This document shows positions 26,272-35,506 of a DNA stretch of 64,000 bases, in pieces. The notes below the pieces were generated by a model. That model ran no database searches. It saw nothing but the letters and a program-made list of their open reading frames with translations, and was not told the DNA's origin. The stretch comes from an uncultured Prevotellaceae bacterium (lineage in GTDB: Bacteria; Bacteroidota; Bacteroidia; Bacteroidales; Bacteroidaceae). Where the stretch lies: the NCBI GenBank assembly GCA_900314985.1, contig OMXL01000011.1, positions 1 to 64,000 of the forward strand, read 5' to 3'. Numbering within the stretch: the first letter of the stretch is position 1; every line of letters starts with the position of its first letter. The translations under genes and the position numbers were made by a program.

Positions 26272-29200
26272 TTAGAAGCCGCCACGCTGACCACCGAAGC
26301 CACCGAAGCCTCCACGACCACCACGACCGCCACCACCTTCGCCCCAAGGACCACGACGACCTTCGCCCCAACCGCCACGTTCGCGACGACCACCATTGTC
26401 ATTGCCTCCGAAGAAGTTGAGACGGTAGCTGACGTGCAGCATGGCATAGCTGGTGATGGCGTTGACCTCTTGGTCGCGCCAGCCATTGGCATTGACTGTA
26501 CGAGTGAAGTTGGTCTGCTCGTGCAGGATGTCGTACCACTGCAGCATAACGGTGAGTTTCTTGCCACGCAGGAAGCTGTGCGACAGCTGCGCATTCCATA
26601 GCAGTTCGTCGGTGTTGAGCGTCTCGTCGTCGTAGCCGCGTTTGCTGTAGCAATGGAAGTCGGTAGAGAGGCTAGTTCCCCATGGGAAGGTGATGCGCGT
26701 GTTGCCACCATAGTTGTAGTTCCAGGTGGTTAGGTTGTTCGACGCCTGCAGGCGGTTCTCGGTGTGGGCATAGGTGGTACGGCAGTTGAGCGATATGTAG
26801 AGCCACGAGTTGCGGAAGCTGAGCGATACGTCAGGCGACAGGTTGTAGGTGTGTGTGACATTGCGGTCGGGAACGGCCGTGCGGTTCAGATTGACATAGC
26901 CCACCTGATGGTTGTAGCTGGCATTGATGCCACCGCTGACATCCCAGCGATTCAGTGTGTCGAGGGCGATATTGAAACTCATGCCCATATTGGCACTCCA
27001 GTTGCCGTTGATGTTTTCTGGTCGTGTGGTGCGTGCACCTGTCTTCTCGTCGTAGGTGACGATGTTGCCAATGGAGTTGGATGTGGTGCGCCAGCTGGCA
27101 TTGACGTTGAAGCTCCAATGGCGTTGCGCCTTGGGAATCTGCATGCCCAGGCTGTCGGTGACCAACGTCGGACGGCGCATCATCTGGAAATTGGTGGAGA
27201 GGTTGGTGGTGAACGACGGCTTCAGACCAGGGTTACCCATAGAGATGTTCAGTGGATTGGTATCGTCGTAGATGTCGAGTAGCTGTGTGATGGAAGGCTG
27301 CTGACTCTGACCGCGGAACTGCACTTGCAGGTTGGTCTGCTGATTGAAGCGGTAGCGCATGTTCAGCGTGGGCGAGATATTAGTAACGGTGCGAACGGTG
27401 TCAACAGGACGACCCAGATACTGCTGGATGTAGTGCGACTTCTGCGGCAATACGGTCAGTCCGATGTTCATATTCATCTTGTCACGAACATAGCGCAGCT
27501 GGATGTCGGCCTGATGGTTGTGCTCGGTGCGCTCTGAGTAGCGGCTGAGGGTTGTGCTCAGATAGCTCTCGTAGGGATTGTCGAGATAGCCGAAGAGGGC
27601 AGTCCACTCACGATAGTCCTGCAGCACGTCATTGAAGGCTTCGTCGCTGTAGTCGGGGAAATCGTAGGTGGCGGGGTCGCTCTTCTGGTAGCTATAGCTG
27701 TAGCGGTAGTTCAGCTGCAGGAAGAGACCCTGCTGGCCGAACGAACGACGCTGGTTGCCACCTCCGAAGGAACCTCTTGGGCTATTGGCCATTGGCTCTG
27801 GGCTCTTGGCCGTTGACCTGAAGGTGAGTAGAGGTTCTGTATAGGTGATGCCTAACGAGTAGTTCAGACCGTCGCTGGCCGACTGCGTGTAGCGGTTGGT
27901 CTGATAGGTGGAGTCGTTGCCGAAGCGGTCCTTCTGCTGATAGAGGTGAACGGCCGAGAGACTGGCGTTGCGATTGTTGCCGTCGCTGTAGCGGATGTCG
28001 GCACTCAGCGCAAGGTTGCGCCCGTTGGAGCCCAGTCGTCGATAGACCTGCACCTGGGCGTTGACATTCTTGTTCTCGCTATATCCTAATGACTTGTTGT
28101 GTCGGCCGTTGACCACCAGTCCTTGCTGGTTCATGCTGGCCAAGCCCTCGGCACTGAGCGGGTCTGCGACATAGTCGTAGGGGTTGGCGTTGAATGCTGC
28201 CGACAGCGAATTGTTGCGGTTGTCGTTGGTAGAGAAACTCAGGTCAGGACGGAACGAGAGGGTAGTGACGGAGTCAATCTTCCACTGCAGATTCATGTTG
28301 CCCGTCCAGTTGTTGTTGCGCGTGTAGCCCTGACTGGTGCTGTTGGAGAAGGCACCACCACGGGTGTTGACAAAACTCTCGCTGCCCGTGCGATTCCAGT
28401 TGTCGGCATCGCTGTGGTTCCATGTGACGCGACCACTCAGTTGCAGATTCTTGTTGTTCTCGTAGCTGATGTCCAACGCGCCAGTCTTGGTATCTCGCTG
28501 ACCACTGTTGTTGCCACGTCCGCGACCACCACGGCCAGTGAAGTTGCGGTCGTTGACGTTGTTGGCATTACCCATGAACGTATAGCGCATAGCACCGAAG
28601 GGCTTCATGGCCGTCAGACGGATGCCATAGCGTTGATCAGTGCCATAGCCGATGTCAGGGTTAGCCTGGAAACCACGACGCGCACTGCGCTTGGTGACAA
28701 ATTCCAGCACGAAGTCGTCGTTGCCGTCGTCAATGCCCGTCATCTTCGACAGGTCACTCTTCTCGTCGTAGGCTTTCACTTGATCGACAACATACGACGG
28801 CAGATTCTTCATGACGGCATCGTTGTTGCCCGTCATAAAGTCGCGCCCGTCCATCTTGAACTTCTTGACATTCTTACCATTGATGCTGATTTTACCCTCG
28901 TCATCAATCTTGGCACCAGGCAGTGCTTCTACCAGCGCTTCGATGACTGAGCCCTCAGGCACGCGGAAGGCATCGGCATTATAGACGACGGTATCGTCCT
29001 TGATAATCATCTTGGCTACATTCGCTGTAACCACCGTCTCTTGCAATTGCGTGGCATCAGACTTCATGCTGAGGGTGCCGAGAGAAATGGGTCGACTGGC
29101 TACCGTCACCTGTCGCTCGATGTTCTTATAGCCGAGGAACGTGATGCGTAGCAGGTAAGTGGCAGGCGAGGGGTGTAAGGTGAAATGGCCATTGCCGTCA

Positions 29201-29400
29201 GAGAAAGTGCCCGTGACGAACGTGGTGTCGCGACGAGAGCTCAGTCTATAGAGCTGTACGGTGGCACGAGGAAGCGGCTCGTTGGTGTCGCTGTCAGTGA
29301 CGCGTCCTGTCAGTGACGCAGATTGTGCTTCCGCCTGCAACACACCAGTGAGCAGGAGGAGGAACATGGAGAGGCGTAGCATAATAGTTTTTGTGTCCAT
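26272..29400 (-). CDS. large outer-membrane beta-barrel receptor with CarboxypepD-like N-terminus
   Basis: This 1042-residue protein starts at ATG 29400 (MDTKTIMLRLS) with a signal peptide ending QAEAQ; a start at 29451 would put 17 hydrophilic residues before it. The N-terminal domain SLTGRVTDSDTNEPLPRATV is a carboxypeptidase-regulatory-like beta sandwich. It is followed by a plug-like region (VVTANVAKMIIKDDTVVYNA) and a long barrel of the outer-membrane family-41 kind. The C-terminus is unusual: about 40 residues made almost only of Gly, Arg and Phe, ending GGFGGFGGQRGGF. A word repeat at 27776-27824 encodes STAKSPEPMANSPRG in a loop. The ligand is unknown. Confidence 0.82.
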   Translation of the reverse strand: MDTKTIMLRLSMFLLLLTGVLQAEAQSASLTGRVTDSDTNEPLPRATVQLYRLSSRRDTTFVTGTFSDGNGHFTLHPSPATYLLRITFLGYKNIERQVTVASRPISLGTLSMKSDATQLQETVVTANVAKMIIKDDTVVYNADAFRVPEGSVIEALVEALPGAKIDDEGKISINGKNVKKFKMDGRDFMTGNNDAVMKNLPSYVVDQVKAYDEKSDLSKMTGIDDGNDDFVLEFVTKRSARRGFQANPDIGYGTDQRYGIRLTAMKPFGAMRYTFMGNANNVNDRNFTGRGGRGRGNNSGQRDTKTGALDISYENNKNLQLSGRVTWNHSDADNWNRTGSESFVNTRGGAFSNSTSQGYTRNNNWTGNMNLQWKIDSVTTLSFRPDLSFSTNDNRNNSLSAAFNANPYDYVADPLSAEGLASMNQQGLVVNGRHNKSLGYSENKNVNAQVQVYRRLGSNGRNLALSADIRYSDGNNRNASLSAVHLYQQKDRFGNDSTYQTNRYTQSASDGLNYSLGITYTEPLLTFRSTAKSPEPMANSPRGSFGGGNQRRSFGQQGLFLQLNYRYSYSYQKSDPATYDFPDYSDEAFNDVLQDYREWTALFGYLDNPYESYLSTTLSRYSERTEHNHQADIQLRYVRDKMNMNIGLTVLPQKSHYIQQYLGRPVDTVRTVTNISPTLNMRYRFNQQTNLQVQFRGQSQQPSITQLLDIYDDTNPLNISMGNPGLKPSFTTNLSTNFQMMRRPTLVTDSLGMQIPKAQRHWSFNVNASWRTTSNSIGNIVTYDEKTGARTTRPENINGNWSANMGMSFNIALDTLNRWDVSGGINASYNHQVGYVNLNRTAVPDRNVTHTYNLSPDVSLSFRNSWLYISLNCRTTYAHTENRLQASNNLTTWNYNYGGNTRITFPWGTSLSTDFHCYSKRGYDDETLNTDELLWNAQLSHSFLRGKKLTVMLQWYDILHEQTNFTRTVNANGWRDQEVNAITSYAMLHVSYRLNFFGGNDNGGRRERGGWGEGRRGPWGEGGGGRGGRGGFGGFGGQRGGF
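27776..27824 (-). repeat. in-frame word repeat, unit near AGCCAATGGCCAATAGCC
   Basis: On the coding strand, near-tandem AGAGCC/AATGGCC/AATAGCC words encode AKSPEPMANSP inside the receptor gene. Confidence 0.55.
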
Positions 29401-29473
29401 ATTTATTTCTTTAGACCATTTTAATCTAAAATGGTTTAAATGCCAAGACACTTTCCTGATAGCCCCTCAATGG

Positions 29474-30118
29474 TCAGATGTAGAATTCGGAGGAGTCGAC
29501 AAGTCCTGCACGCAGGGCATACTTAATGACGTCGTGAGCGGTATTGATGCCTAATTTGCGGAAGATATTCTTACGATGCGTCGTAATCGTATGAACACTG
29601 GCAAAGCGCTCGGCAGCAATCTCCTTGGTGGTCTTGCCCTGTGCGATGGCTTTCACGATTTCTGTCTCTGTCTGTGTAAGGATGTGGTCAGACTTATCCT
29701 CTTCCTGCTGTTGGTTGATGATGGATTCCAACGCGCGCTGGCTGAGGAATCGGGTATGGCGATCAACTGCACTCACGGCCTCGCGTACCTCGCTGAGAGG
29801 GCCGTCTTTAAATACCACACTGAACTGATGGGAGGAGTAGACCACCCGACGGATAAATTGAGGCGTCAGGTCGTCGCTGATCAGAATCCAGTCGGACAGA
29901 TTAAAACGCTCGGCAACGATGAGCAGCTGCTCTTCGTCGGCAAAGTCAAAGAGCGTGTAGTCGAGCAGTACCACAGCACTCTCGTGCTCTTTGAGCAACG
30001 CCACGAGACCAGCCTTGTCGGAGGCTTTATATACGACGTTTTCCTCGTCTTGTCGCAGGAGACTCTCCAACGCAAATCGCGTCAGTTCCTGATTGTCGGC
30101 TAAGATGTACTTTCTCAT
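29474..30118 (-). CDS. LuxR/FixJ-type response regulator
   Basis: This 214-residue two-domain regulator starts MRKYILADNQELTRFALESL (ATG at 30118). The upstream 16 residues of the longer frame overlap the -7 box. The receiver domain has the candidate phospho-acceptor in VVLLDYTLFDF. The C-terminal LuxR helix-turn-helix is LTQTETEIVKAIAQGKTTKE followed by TTHRKNIFRKLGIN. No kinase gene is adjacent. It lies upstream of the large receptor on the same strand and may control it. Confidence 0.85.
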   Translation of the reverse strand: MRKYILADNQELTRFALESLLRQDEENVVYKASDKAGLVALLKEHESAVVLLDYTLFDFADEEQLLIVAERFNLSDWILISDDLTPQFIRRVVYSSHQFSVVFKDGPLSEVREAVSAVDRHTRFLSQRALESIINQQQEEDKSDHILTQTETEIVKAIAQGKTTKEIAAERFASVHTITTHRKNIFRKLGINTAHDVIKYALRAGLVDSSEFYI

Positions 30119-30135
30119 AATTGTCGGTTTTGGGG

Positions 30136-30143
30136 CAAAAGTA
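30136..30143 (-). promoter_or_regulatory. -7 promoter box for the LuxR-type regulator
   Basis: The minus strand reads TACTTTTG 18 bp before the ATG at 30118, excluding the longer frame that starts upstream. Confidence 0.65.
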
Positions 30144-30218
30144 CGAAATTTAAAGCAATCTGCCAAATCTATAGGAAGATTTGACAGATTACTATATGAT
30201 TTTCTAACTCTTTAATTT

Positions 30219-31505
30219 TTAAATTTTATCGAGTGCCTGTGCCAAGTCTTCGATGATATCGTCGATGTGCTCAGTACCAATGCTGAGACGAACGGTAGCA
30301 GGGGTGATATGCTGTTCGGCCAACTCCTGTTCTGAGAGCTGTGAGTGGGTCGTTGTGTAGGGATGGATAACCAGACTCTTCACGTCAGCCACGTTGGCCA
30401 GCAGCGAGAAGATCTGCAGGGCATCGATGAACTTCCATGCCTCTTCCTGACCGCCCTTGATCTCGAAGGTGAAGATGCTGGCACCACCATTGGGGAAGTA
30501 CTTCTGATAGAGCTGGTGGTCGTGGTGACTGGGCAGAGCGGGGTGGTTCACCTTGGCAACCTTCGGGTGCTTGCTGAGGAAGTCGACCACCTTCAGGGCG
30601 TTCTCTACGTGGCGCTCTACGCGCAGGCTCAAGGTCTCTACACCCTGCAAGAGGATAAAGGCGTTGAAGGGAGAGATGGCGGCACCAGTGTCACGCAGCA
30701 GGACGGCACGGATGCGGGTGACGTAAGCTGCAGCACCTACAGCGTCGGCAAAGACGATGCCGTGGTAGCTGGGATCGGGCTTAGCGAGGGTGGGGAACTT
30801 GTCGTTCTGCTTCCAGTCGAACTTACCACCATCAACGATGACACCACCCAGAGAGGTTCCGTGACCGCCGAGGAACTTGGTGGCAGAGTGAACGACGATG
30901 TCTGCACCATGCTCCAACGGACGAATCAGGTAAGGCGTACCAAACGTGTTGTCAACGATGAAGGGGATGCCGTGCTTGTGGGCTACGGCAGCTACGCCTT
31001 CCAGGTCGAGCACGTCGCTGTTGGGGTTGCCGAAGGTTTCTGCATATACTACTTTTGTGTTGGGTTGGATAGCAGCCTCCAGCGCGTCGAGGTCGTTGAC
31101 ATTAATAATGGTATTGCTGATGCCTTGAGTGGCTAAGGTATGGGTAATCAGGTTGTAGGAACCACCGTAGAGGTTGTCGGCAGCAACGATGTGGTCGCCA
31201 GCCTGCACGATGTTCTGCAGGGCGTAGGTGATAGCAGCAGCACCAGAGGCGACAGCCAAACCAGCGACACCACCCTCAAGAGCTGCGACGCGATCCTCGA
31301 ACACACCCTGTGTAGAGTTGGTCAGACGACCATAGATGTTACCTGCATCGCGGAGGCCGAAGCGGTCGGCAGCATGCTGTGAGTTACGGAATACGTATGA
31401 AGTAGTCTGGTAGATGGGCACCGCACGAGCGTCGGTTGCGGGGTCAGCCTGTTCTTGGCCTACGTGGAGTTGCAGTGTCTCAAAACGATAATCTTTCTGT
31501 GCCAT
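30219..31505 (-). CDS. metY: O-acetylhomoserine sulfhydrylase
   Basis: This 428-residue PLP enzyme of the Cys/Met metabolism family makes homocysteine from O-acetylhomoserine and sulfide. The start MAQKDYRFETLQLHVGQEQA and the PLP-lysine region VVHSATKFLGGHGTSLGG are diagnostic. AVPIYQTTSYVF and the C-terminal LSIGTEHIDDIIEDL support the MetY branch. The protein is cytosolic and transcribed alone from a -7 box at 31564-31571. I see no riboswitch in the 60-nt leader. Confidence 0.93.
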   Translation of the reverse strand: MAQKDYRFETLQLHVGQEQADPATDARAVPIYQTTSYVFRNSQHAADRFGLRDAGNIYGRLTNSTQGVFEDRVAALEGGVAGLAVASGAAAITYALQNIVQAGDHIVAADNLYGGSYNLITHTLATQGISNTIINVNDLDALEAAIQPNTKVVYAETFGNPNSDVLDLEGVAAVAHKHGIPFIVDNTFGTPYLIRPLEHGADIVVHSATKFLGGHGTSLGGVIVDGGKFDWKQNDKFPTLAKPDPSYHGIVFADAVGAAAYVTRIRAVLLRDTGAAISPFNAFILLQGVETLSLRVERHVENALKVVDFLSKHPKVAKVNHPALPSHHDHQLYQKYFPNGGASIFTFEIKGGQEEAWKFIDALQIFSLLANVADVKSLVIHPYTTTHSQLSEQELAEQHITPATVRLSIGTEHIDDIIEDLAQALDKI

Positions 31506-31563
31506 AATTCTTATCCTTTCTTTTCTTTTAATTGTTAATACTATTTGTTTCTTTTTCTAGGTG

Positions 31564-31571
31564 CAAAGTTA
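31564..31571 (-). promoter_or_regulatory. -7 promoter box for metY
   Basis: The minus strand reads TAACTTTG about 59 bp before the metY ATG. Confidence 0.65.
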
Positions 31572-31622
31572 CGGACTTTAGAAATTTCCACCAAATTTCT
31601 TGCGTAATTCAGAAAATATCCC

Positions 31623-31630
31623 TAAATTTG
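31623..31630 (+). promoter_or_regulatory. -7 promoter box for the DUF6057 operon
   Basis: TAAATTTG lies 68 bp before the ATG at 31698. Confidence 0.55.
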
Positions 31631-31697
31631 CATTTTCAAAAGAATATCCTTTCAAAAGGAATCCTTTCAACCACCTATAACAGAATAAAATTCTAAA

Positions 31698-33521
31698 ATG
31701 TATATGAAATACGCTATTAGCTGGATCGTTGCCCTTGCTGCCATAGCCTGTGGACTGCTCTATTTTGAGAGTAATTTGCTATGGAAAGTGCAGGAATTGA
31801 ACCTATTTCTACAGACTTCTTTGTTTTTTAAGCAACAGATGGTGGTGCCGGCAGGCATGCTCACCTACATTGGCACGTGGCTCACGCAGCTGTTCTACTA
31901 TCCATGGTTGGGTGTAGCGGTGCTGTGTCTGTGTTGGCTGCTGCTGCTATGGTTGTTGAAACGCACCTTCGCTGTTCCAGCACGATGGGCTTCGCTGCTG
32001 CTGATTCCTGTGGCGTTGCTGTTGCTGACCAATGTCGATTTAGGTTACTGGATATACATGTTGAAACTGCGTGGCCATTTCTTCTTGACCACCATCGCCA
32101 CGATTTCTGTCGTCGCCTTGTTATGGGGCTTCCGTTCGTTGCCCGACAAATTCGGACTGCGCGCTATATGGCTGTTGATAACTGGTGTGGCAGGCTATCC
32201 GCTGTTGGGCATCTATGGTTTGGCGGCCACCTTGTTGATGGGTATTTGGTCGTGGCGTCTGATGCCTCGTGGACGTGCAGCCCTTTATACTGTGTTGGCT
32301 GTTCTCGTAACAATAGCCATGCCGCTGTTTTGCTACCGCTACATTTACCACGAGACCAATTTTGCCAATATCTACTACGCAGGACTACCCGTATTCTTCA
32401 TCACCGAGGAGTACCACCAGTACTATATACCTTATTATATATTAGCGCTCTTCATGGTGGTAATGACTTGTCTGCCAATAGGAGCGAACAGCGAAAAGAA
32501 GAAGACCGTCTCTAAGGCGTGGATGCCTTGGGTGGTACAGGGTGTCGTACTGTTGGTAGGCGTGTGGAGCGTTGTACACTTCTGGTATAAGGATGAGAAT
32601 TTCCGCCATGAGGTGAAAATGCAACACCAGATAGAGCAGACTGACTGGGAGGGCGTGTTGCTGGAAGCTGCCAGTCAGCACGACGAACCAACGCGTGCCA
32701 TTGTTATGATGAGAAATATAGCCTTGTCGCGTCTGGGACGTCAGGCCGACTTGATGTACCAGTATCCGAATGGCTCGAAAGCATACAATGCGCCATTTGG
32801 CATGCGCCAGATGTTGGTAAACGGTCCACTCGTCTACTATCAATACGGACTGCTGAACAGTTGTGATCGTCTGTCTACAGAGATGGGCGTGGAATTTGGC
32901 TGGCGTGCTGAAAACATGAAATACTTAGTACGCTGTGCCTTGCTGAACGGTGAGAAACAGGTGGCCAGGAAGTATATCAACATCCTGAAGACAACGATGT
33001 TCTTCGATGAGTGGGCAAAGAAGGCAGAGCAGATGTTAGACAATCCGCTGCTGATAGCCAAGGACGTAGAGATGGAGCCCATCACGCACATGCTGCACTA
33101 TTCGAATAAGCTGAGAGGCGACCAGGGTTATGTAGAACGCTTCACCATGGGTCAGCTGGCCAGAAACAGCTACTACCAGGATCCTATCTTCTTGGAGCAG
33201 TCGTTGCTGGCATCGCTATGGGTGAAAGACTCAAAACTCTTCTGGCACCACTTCGACAACTATGTCCATACGCATCCCAACGAGCCTATTCCCGTGGTTT
33301 ATCAGGAGGCTGCCTATCTCTTCGGACAGATAGAAAACCGACCTGACCTGAATCAGCTGCCCATCAGTCAGGGTGTGAAGGATAGCTTCGAAAAGTTTGC
33401 GCAGACACTCTCTCAATACGAGGGCATGGAGATAGACGACGTGCGTGAACAGATGGGAACGCTGCATAACGATACCTTCTTTTATGATTATTACTTGATG
33501 TCAAACCTGCCAGAATACTAA
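31698..33521 (+). CDS. DUF6057 polytopic membrane protein
   Basis: This 607-residue protein has about nine hydrophobic segments in its first 300 residues. The C-terminal half is soluble and helical and looks TPR-like (LLEAASQHDEPTRAIVMMRN). The start MYMKYAISWIVALAAIACGL and the overall layout fit DUF6057. It heads an operon with a TolB-like lipoprotein (6-bp gap) and an Lrp-type regulator (2-bp gap). Function is unknown. Confidence 0.8.
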   Translation: MYMKYAISWIVALAAIACGLLYFESNLLWKVQELNLFLQTSLFFKQQMVVPAGMLTYIGTWLTQLFYYPWLGVAVLCLCWLLLLWLLKRTFAVPARWASLLLIPVALLLLTNVDLGYWIYMLKLRGHFFLTTIATISVVALLWGFRSLPDKFGLRAIWLLITGVAGYPLLGIYGLAATLLMGIWSWRLMPRGRAALYTVLAVLVTIAMPLFCYRYIYHETNFANIYYAGLPVFFITEEYHQYYIPYYILALFMVVMTCLPIGANSEKKKTVSKAWMPWVVQGVVLLVGVWSVVHFWYKDENFRHEVKMQHQIEQTDWEGVLLEAASQHDEPTRAIVMMRNIALSRLGRQADLMYQYPNGSKAYNAPFGMRQMLVNGPLVYYQYGLLNSCDRLSTEMGVEFGWRAENMKYLVRCALLNGEKQVARKYINILKTTMFFDEWAKKAEQMLDNPLLIAKDVEMEPITHMLHYSNKLRGDQGYVERFTMGQLARNSYYQDPIFLEQSLLASLWVKDSKLFWHHFDNYVHTHPNEPIPVVYQEAAYLFGQIENRPDLNQLPISQGVKDSFEKFAQTLSQYEGMEIDDVREQMGTLHNDTFFYDYYLMSNLPEY

Positions 33522-33527
33522 ACAGTT

Positions 33528-35036
33528 ATGAAAAAGATAACCTCTTTCCTCCTTCCTCTTTCCACCTTCCTCTTACTGGTCGCTTGTGGAGGGCCGTCAG
33601 TACCGACGGAATATACACAGTCGAAACTGCAACCTGCCATCTATCCAGACTATAAGCAGGTCACGGTGCCAGTGAATATTGCACCGCTGAGTTTTGAATA
33701 CGATGGTCAGGCAGACGAGATGGTAGCCCGCTATGCTATAGAAGATGACGAGATCGTGTGCAACGGACAACCCGACATCGACGAGTGGCATGCACTGGCC
33801 GAGAAAGCGAAGGGCAAGGCCATCACGGTAGATGTCTATACACGCAAGGACGACCAGTGGACACGCTTCAAACCCTTTAGCATCTATGTGTCGCCTGACT
33901 CCATAGACCCCTATATCAGTTATCGTCTGATAGCCCCGTCGTTTATCTCGTATGAGTCGCTGACCATCAACCAGCGTTGCCTGGAGAATTACGATGAGAG
34001 CGTCATCTACGACAACATCCTTTGCGGCTTCGAGAAGGACGGCCAATGCATAAACTGCCACCACTATCAGCAGTATAATCCGCAGCGTATGCAGTTTCAT
34101 GCTCGCCAGAACTTAGGTGGTACGGTGATTGCTTATGATGGCAAACTGAAGAAGGTGAACATGCGCAATGACTCTATACTCTCTGCAGGTGTTTATCCTG
34201 CCTGGCACCCATGGCTCAACCTCATTGTCTATGCTACAGACAAGACTATGCAGAACTTCCACGTAACCGACCCCAATAAGGTGGAGGTGTATGACGAGGA
34301 AAGCGACATTATTGCATACGATGTGGAGACTGACGAGGTGACCAACCTTGAGAACAGCAACACAGAGTTTGAGGTGTTCCCAGCATGGGCACCCGACGGA
34401 AAGACGCTCTATTATTGCAGTGCACACTTTGAACGCAAGGATACTACGGTGAAGAAAAATGTGGAGGTAGAGAAACGTTATCAGGAGCTGAAGTACAGCA
34501 TCTATAAGAAGTCGTTTGATCCTGAAACCCGTCAGTTCGGTCCTCGTGAGATGGTGTTTGACGCCGCAGCTATTGACAGCAGTGCCACCTTCCCACGTAT
34601 CTCGCCAGACGGACGCTACCTGATGTTCACCATGGCACACTATGGCTACTTCCACATCTGGCATCACGATGCTGACCTGTGGATGCTGGATTTGAGTAAA
34701 GAGAATGCTACCGCTCGTCCCCTTGCTGAGGCGAATAGCGCTGATACTGAGAGCTATCATGCGTGGTCGAGCAACGGCCGTTGGGTGATCTTTAGCAGTC
34801 GTCGCGATGATGGCGTTTTTACGCGGCCGTTTATAGCCCATATCGACCAGAACGGCCGTGCCTCCAAAGCGTTTGAACTGCCGAGCGAGGATCCTGACTA
34901 CCATCGACAGTTTATGCGCAGCTATAATATCCCAGAATTCATGAAAGGCCCCGTAACCATTACGCCGCAGACTTTTGCCGATGTGCTGAAGGGCGAGGCT
35001 GTCAACGTCAAGTATAAATCTTCTAAACCACAATAG
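33528..35036 (+). CDS. TolB-like beta-propeller lipoprotein with CxxCH motif
   Basis: This 502-residue lipoprotein has the lipobox LLLVACGG. Repeated propeller motifs include FPAWAPDGKTLYYCSA, FPRISPDGRYLMFTM and YHAWSSNGRWVIFSS, as in TolB/PD40 repeats. Residues 174-178 read CINCH, which matches the haem c attachment signature CxxCH, within GQCINCHHYQQYNP. It is therefore possibly a periplasmic c-type haem or metal protein. It is cotranscribed with DUF6057. The 5' end contains a C/T-rich word repeat inside the signal peptide. Role unknown. Confidence 0.8.
   Translation: MKKITSFLLPLSTFLLLVACGGPSVPTEYTQSKLQPAIYPDYKQVTVPVNIAPLSFEYDGQADEMVARYAIEDDEIVCNGQPDIDEWHALAEKAKGKAITVDVYTRKDDQWTRFKPFSIYVSPDSIDPYISYRLIAPSFISYESLTINQRCLENYDESVIYDNILCGFEKDGQCINCHHYQQYNPQRMQFHARQNLGGTVIAYDGKLKKVNMRNDSILSAGVYPAWHPWLNLIVYATDKTMQNFHVTDPNKVEVYDEESDIIAYDVETDEVTNLENSNTEFEVFPAWAPDGKTLYYCSAHFERKDTTVKKNVEVEKRYQELKYSIYKKSFDPETRQFGPREMVFDAAAIDSSATFPRISPDGRYLMFTMAHYGYFHIWHHDADLWMLDLSKENATARPLAEANSADTESYHAWSSNGRWVIFSSRRDDGVFTRPFIAHIDQNGRASKAFELPSEDPDYHRQFMRSYNIPEFMKGPVTITPQTFADVLKGEAVNVKYKSSKPQ
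33541..33576 (+). repeat. CTTTCCTCCTTCC word repeat in a signal peptide
   Basis: Near-tandem CCTCTTTCC/CCTTCCTCTT words encode the hydrophobic core SFLLPLSTFLLL of the TolB-like lipoprotein. Confidence 0.45.
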
Positions 35037-35038
35037 TC

Positions 35039-35500
35039 ATGCCAACATTAGATGAAGTAGATTTGCAGATACTGAAAACGCTGCAGAAAAATGCGAAACT
35101 AACCACCAAAGAGTTGGCTGATGCCGTTCATCTGACTCCAACACCTGTCTTTGAACGTCAGAAACGATTGGAGAAGAAGGGCTATATCAAGAAGTATGTG
35201 GCCATTCTTGACCCAGAGAAGCTGGATCAGGGACTGTTGGTGTTCTGTAAGGTGAAGCTGACGCAGATTAACCACGAGATAGCCGATGCTTTTGTGCGTC
35301 GCATTCATCGTATTCCGGAGGTGACAGAGTGCTATAACACCTCTGGCGCGTACGACTATCTGTTAAAGGTTCGCGCTCGCGACATGAAGCAGTACCAGGA
35401 GTTTGTGCTCACCAAGTTGGGTGACATAGACCATGTGGGTGCTATCGAGAGCACCTTCGTGATGAGCGAGGTGAAGCAGAACTACGGCATCAATATCTAA
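35039..35500 (+). CDS. Lrp/AsnC-family transcription regulator
   Basis: This 153-residue regulator has an N-terminal helix-turn-helix (LTTKELADAVHLTPTPVFER) and a C-terminal RAM ligand-binding domain (VTECYNTSGAYDYLLKVRAR). The length is typical. It overlaps closely with the TolB-like lipoprotein gene (2-bp gap), so it is the third gene of that operon. The effector is probably an amino acid, inferred from the family. Confidence 0.92.
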   Translation: MPTLDEVDLQILKTLQKNAKLTTKELADAVHLTPTPVFERQKRLEKKGYIKKYVAILDPEKLDQGLLVFCKVKLTQINHEIADAFVRRIHRIPEVTECYNTSGAYDYLLKVRARDMKQYQEFVLTKLGDIDHVGAIESTFVMSEVKQNYGINI

Positions 35501-35506
35501 GTAGTA

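Noticed and set aside
31506..31563. SAM riboswitch upstream of metY
   Set aside because: The leader between the -7 box and the start is only about 50 nt and shows no suitable paired structure.
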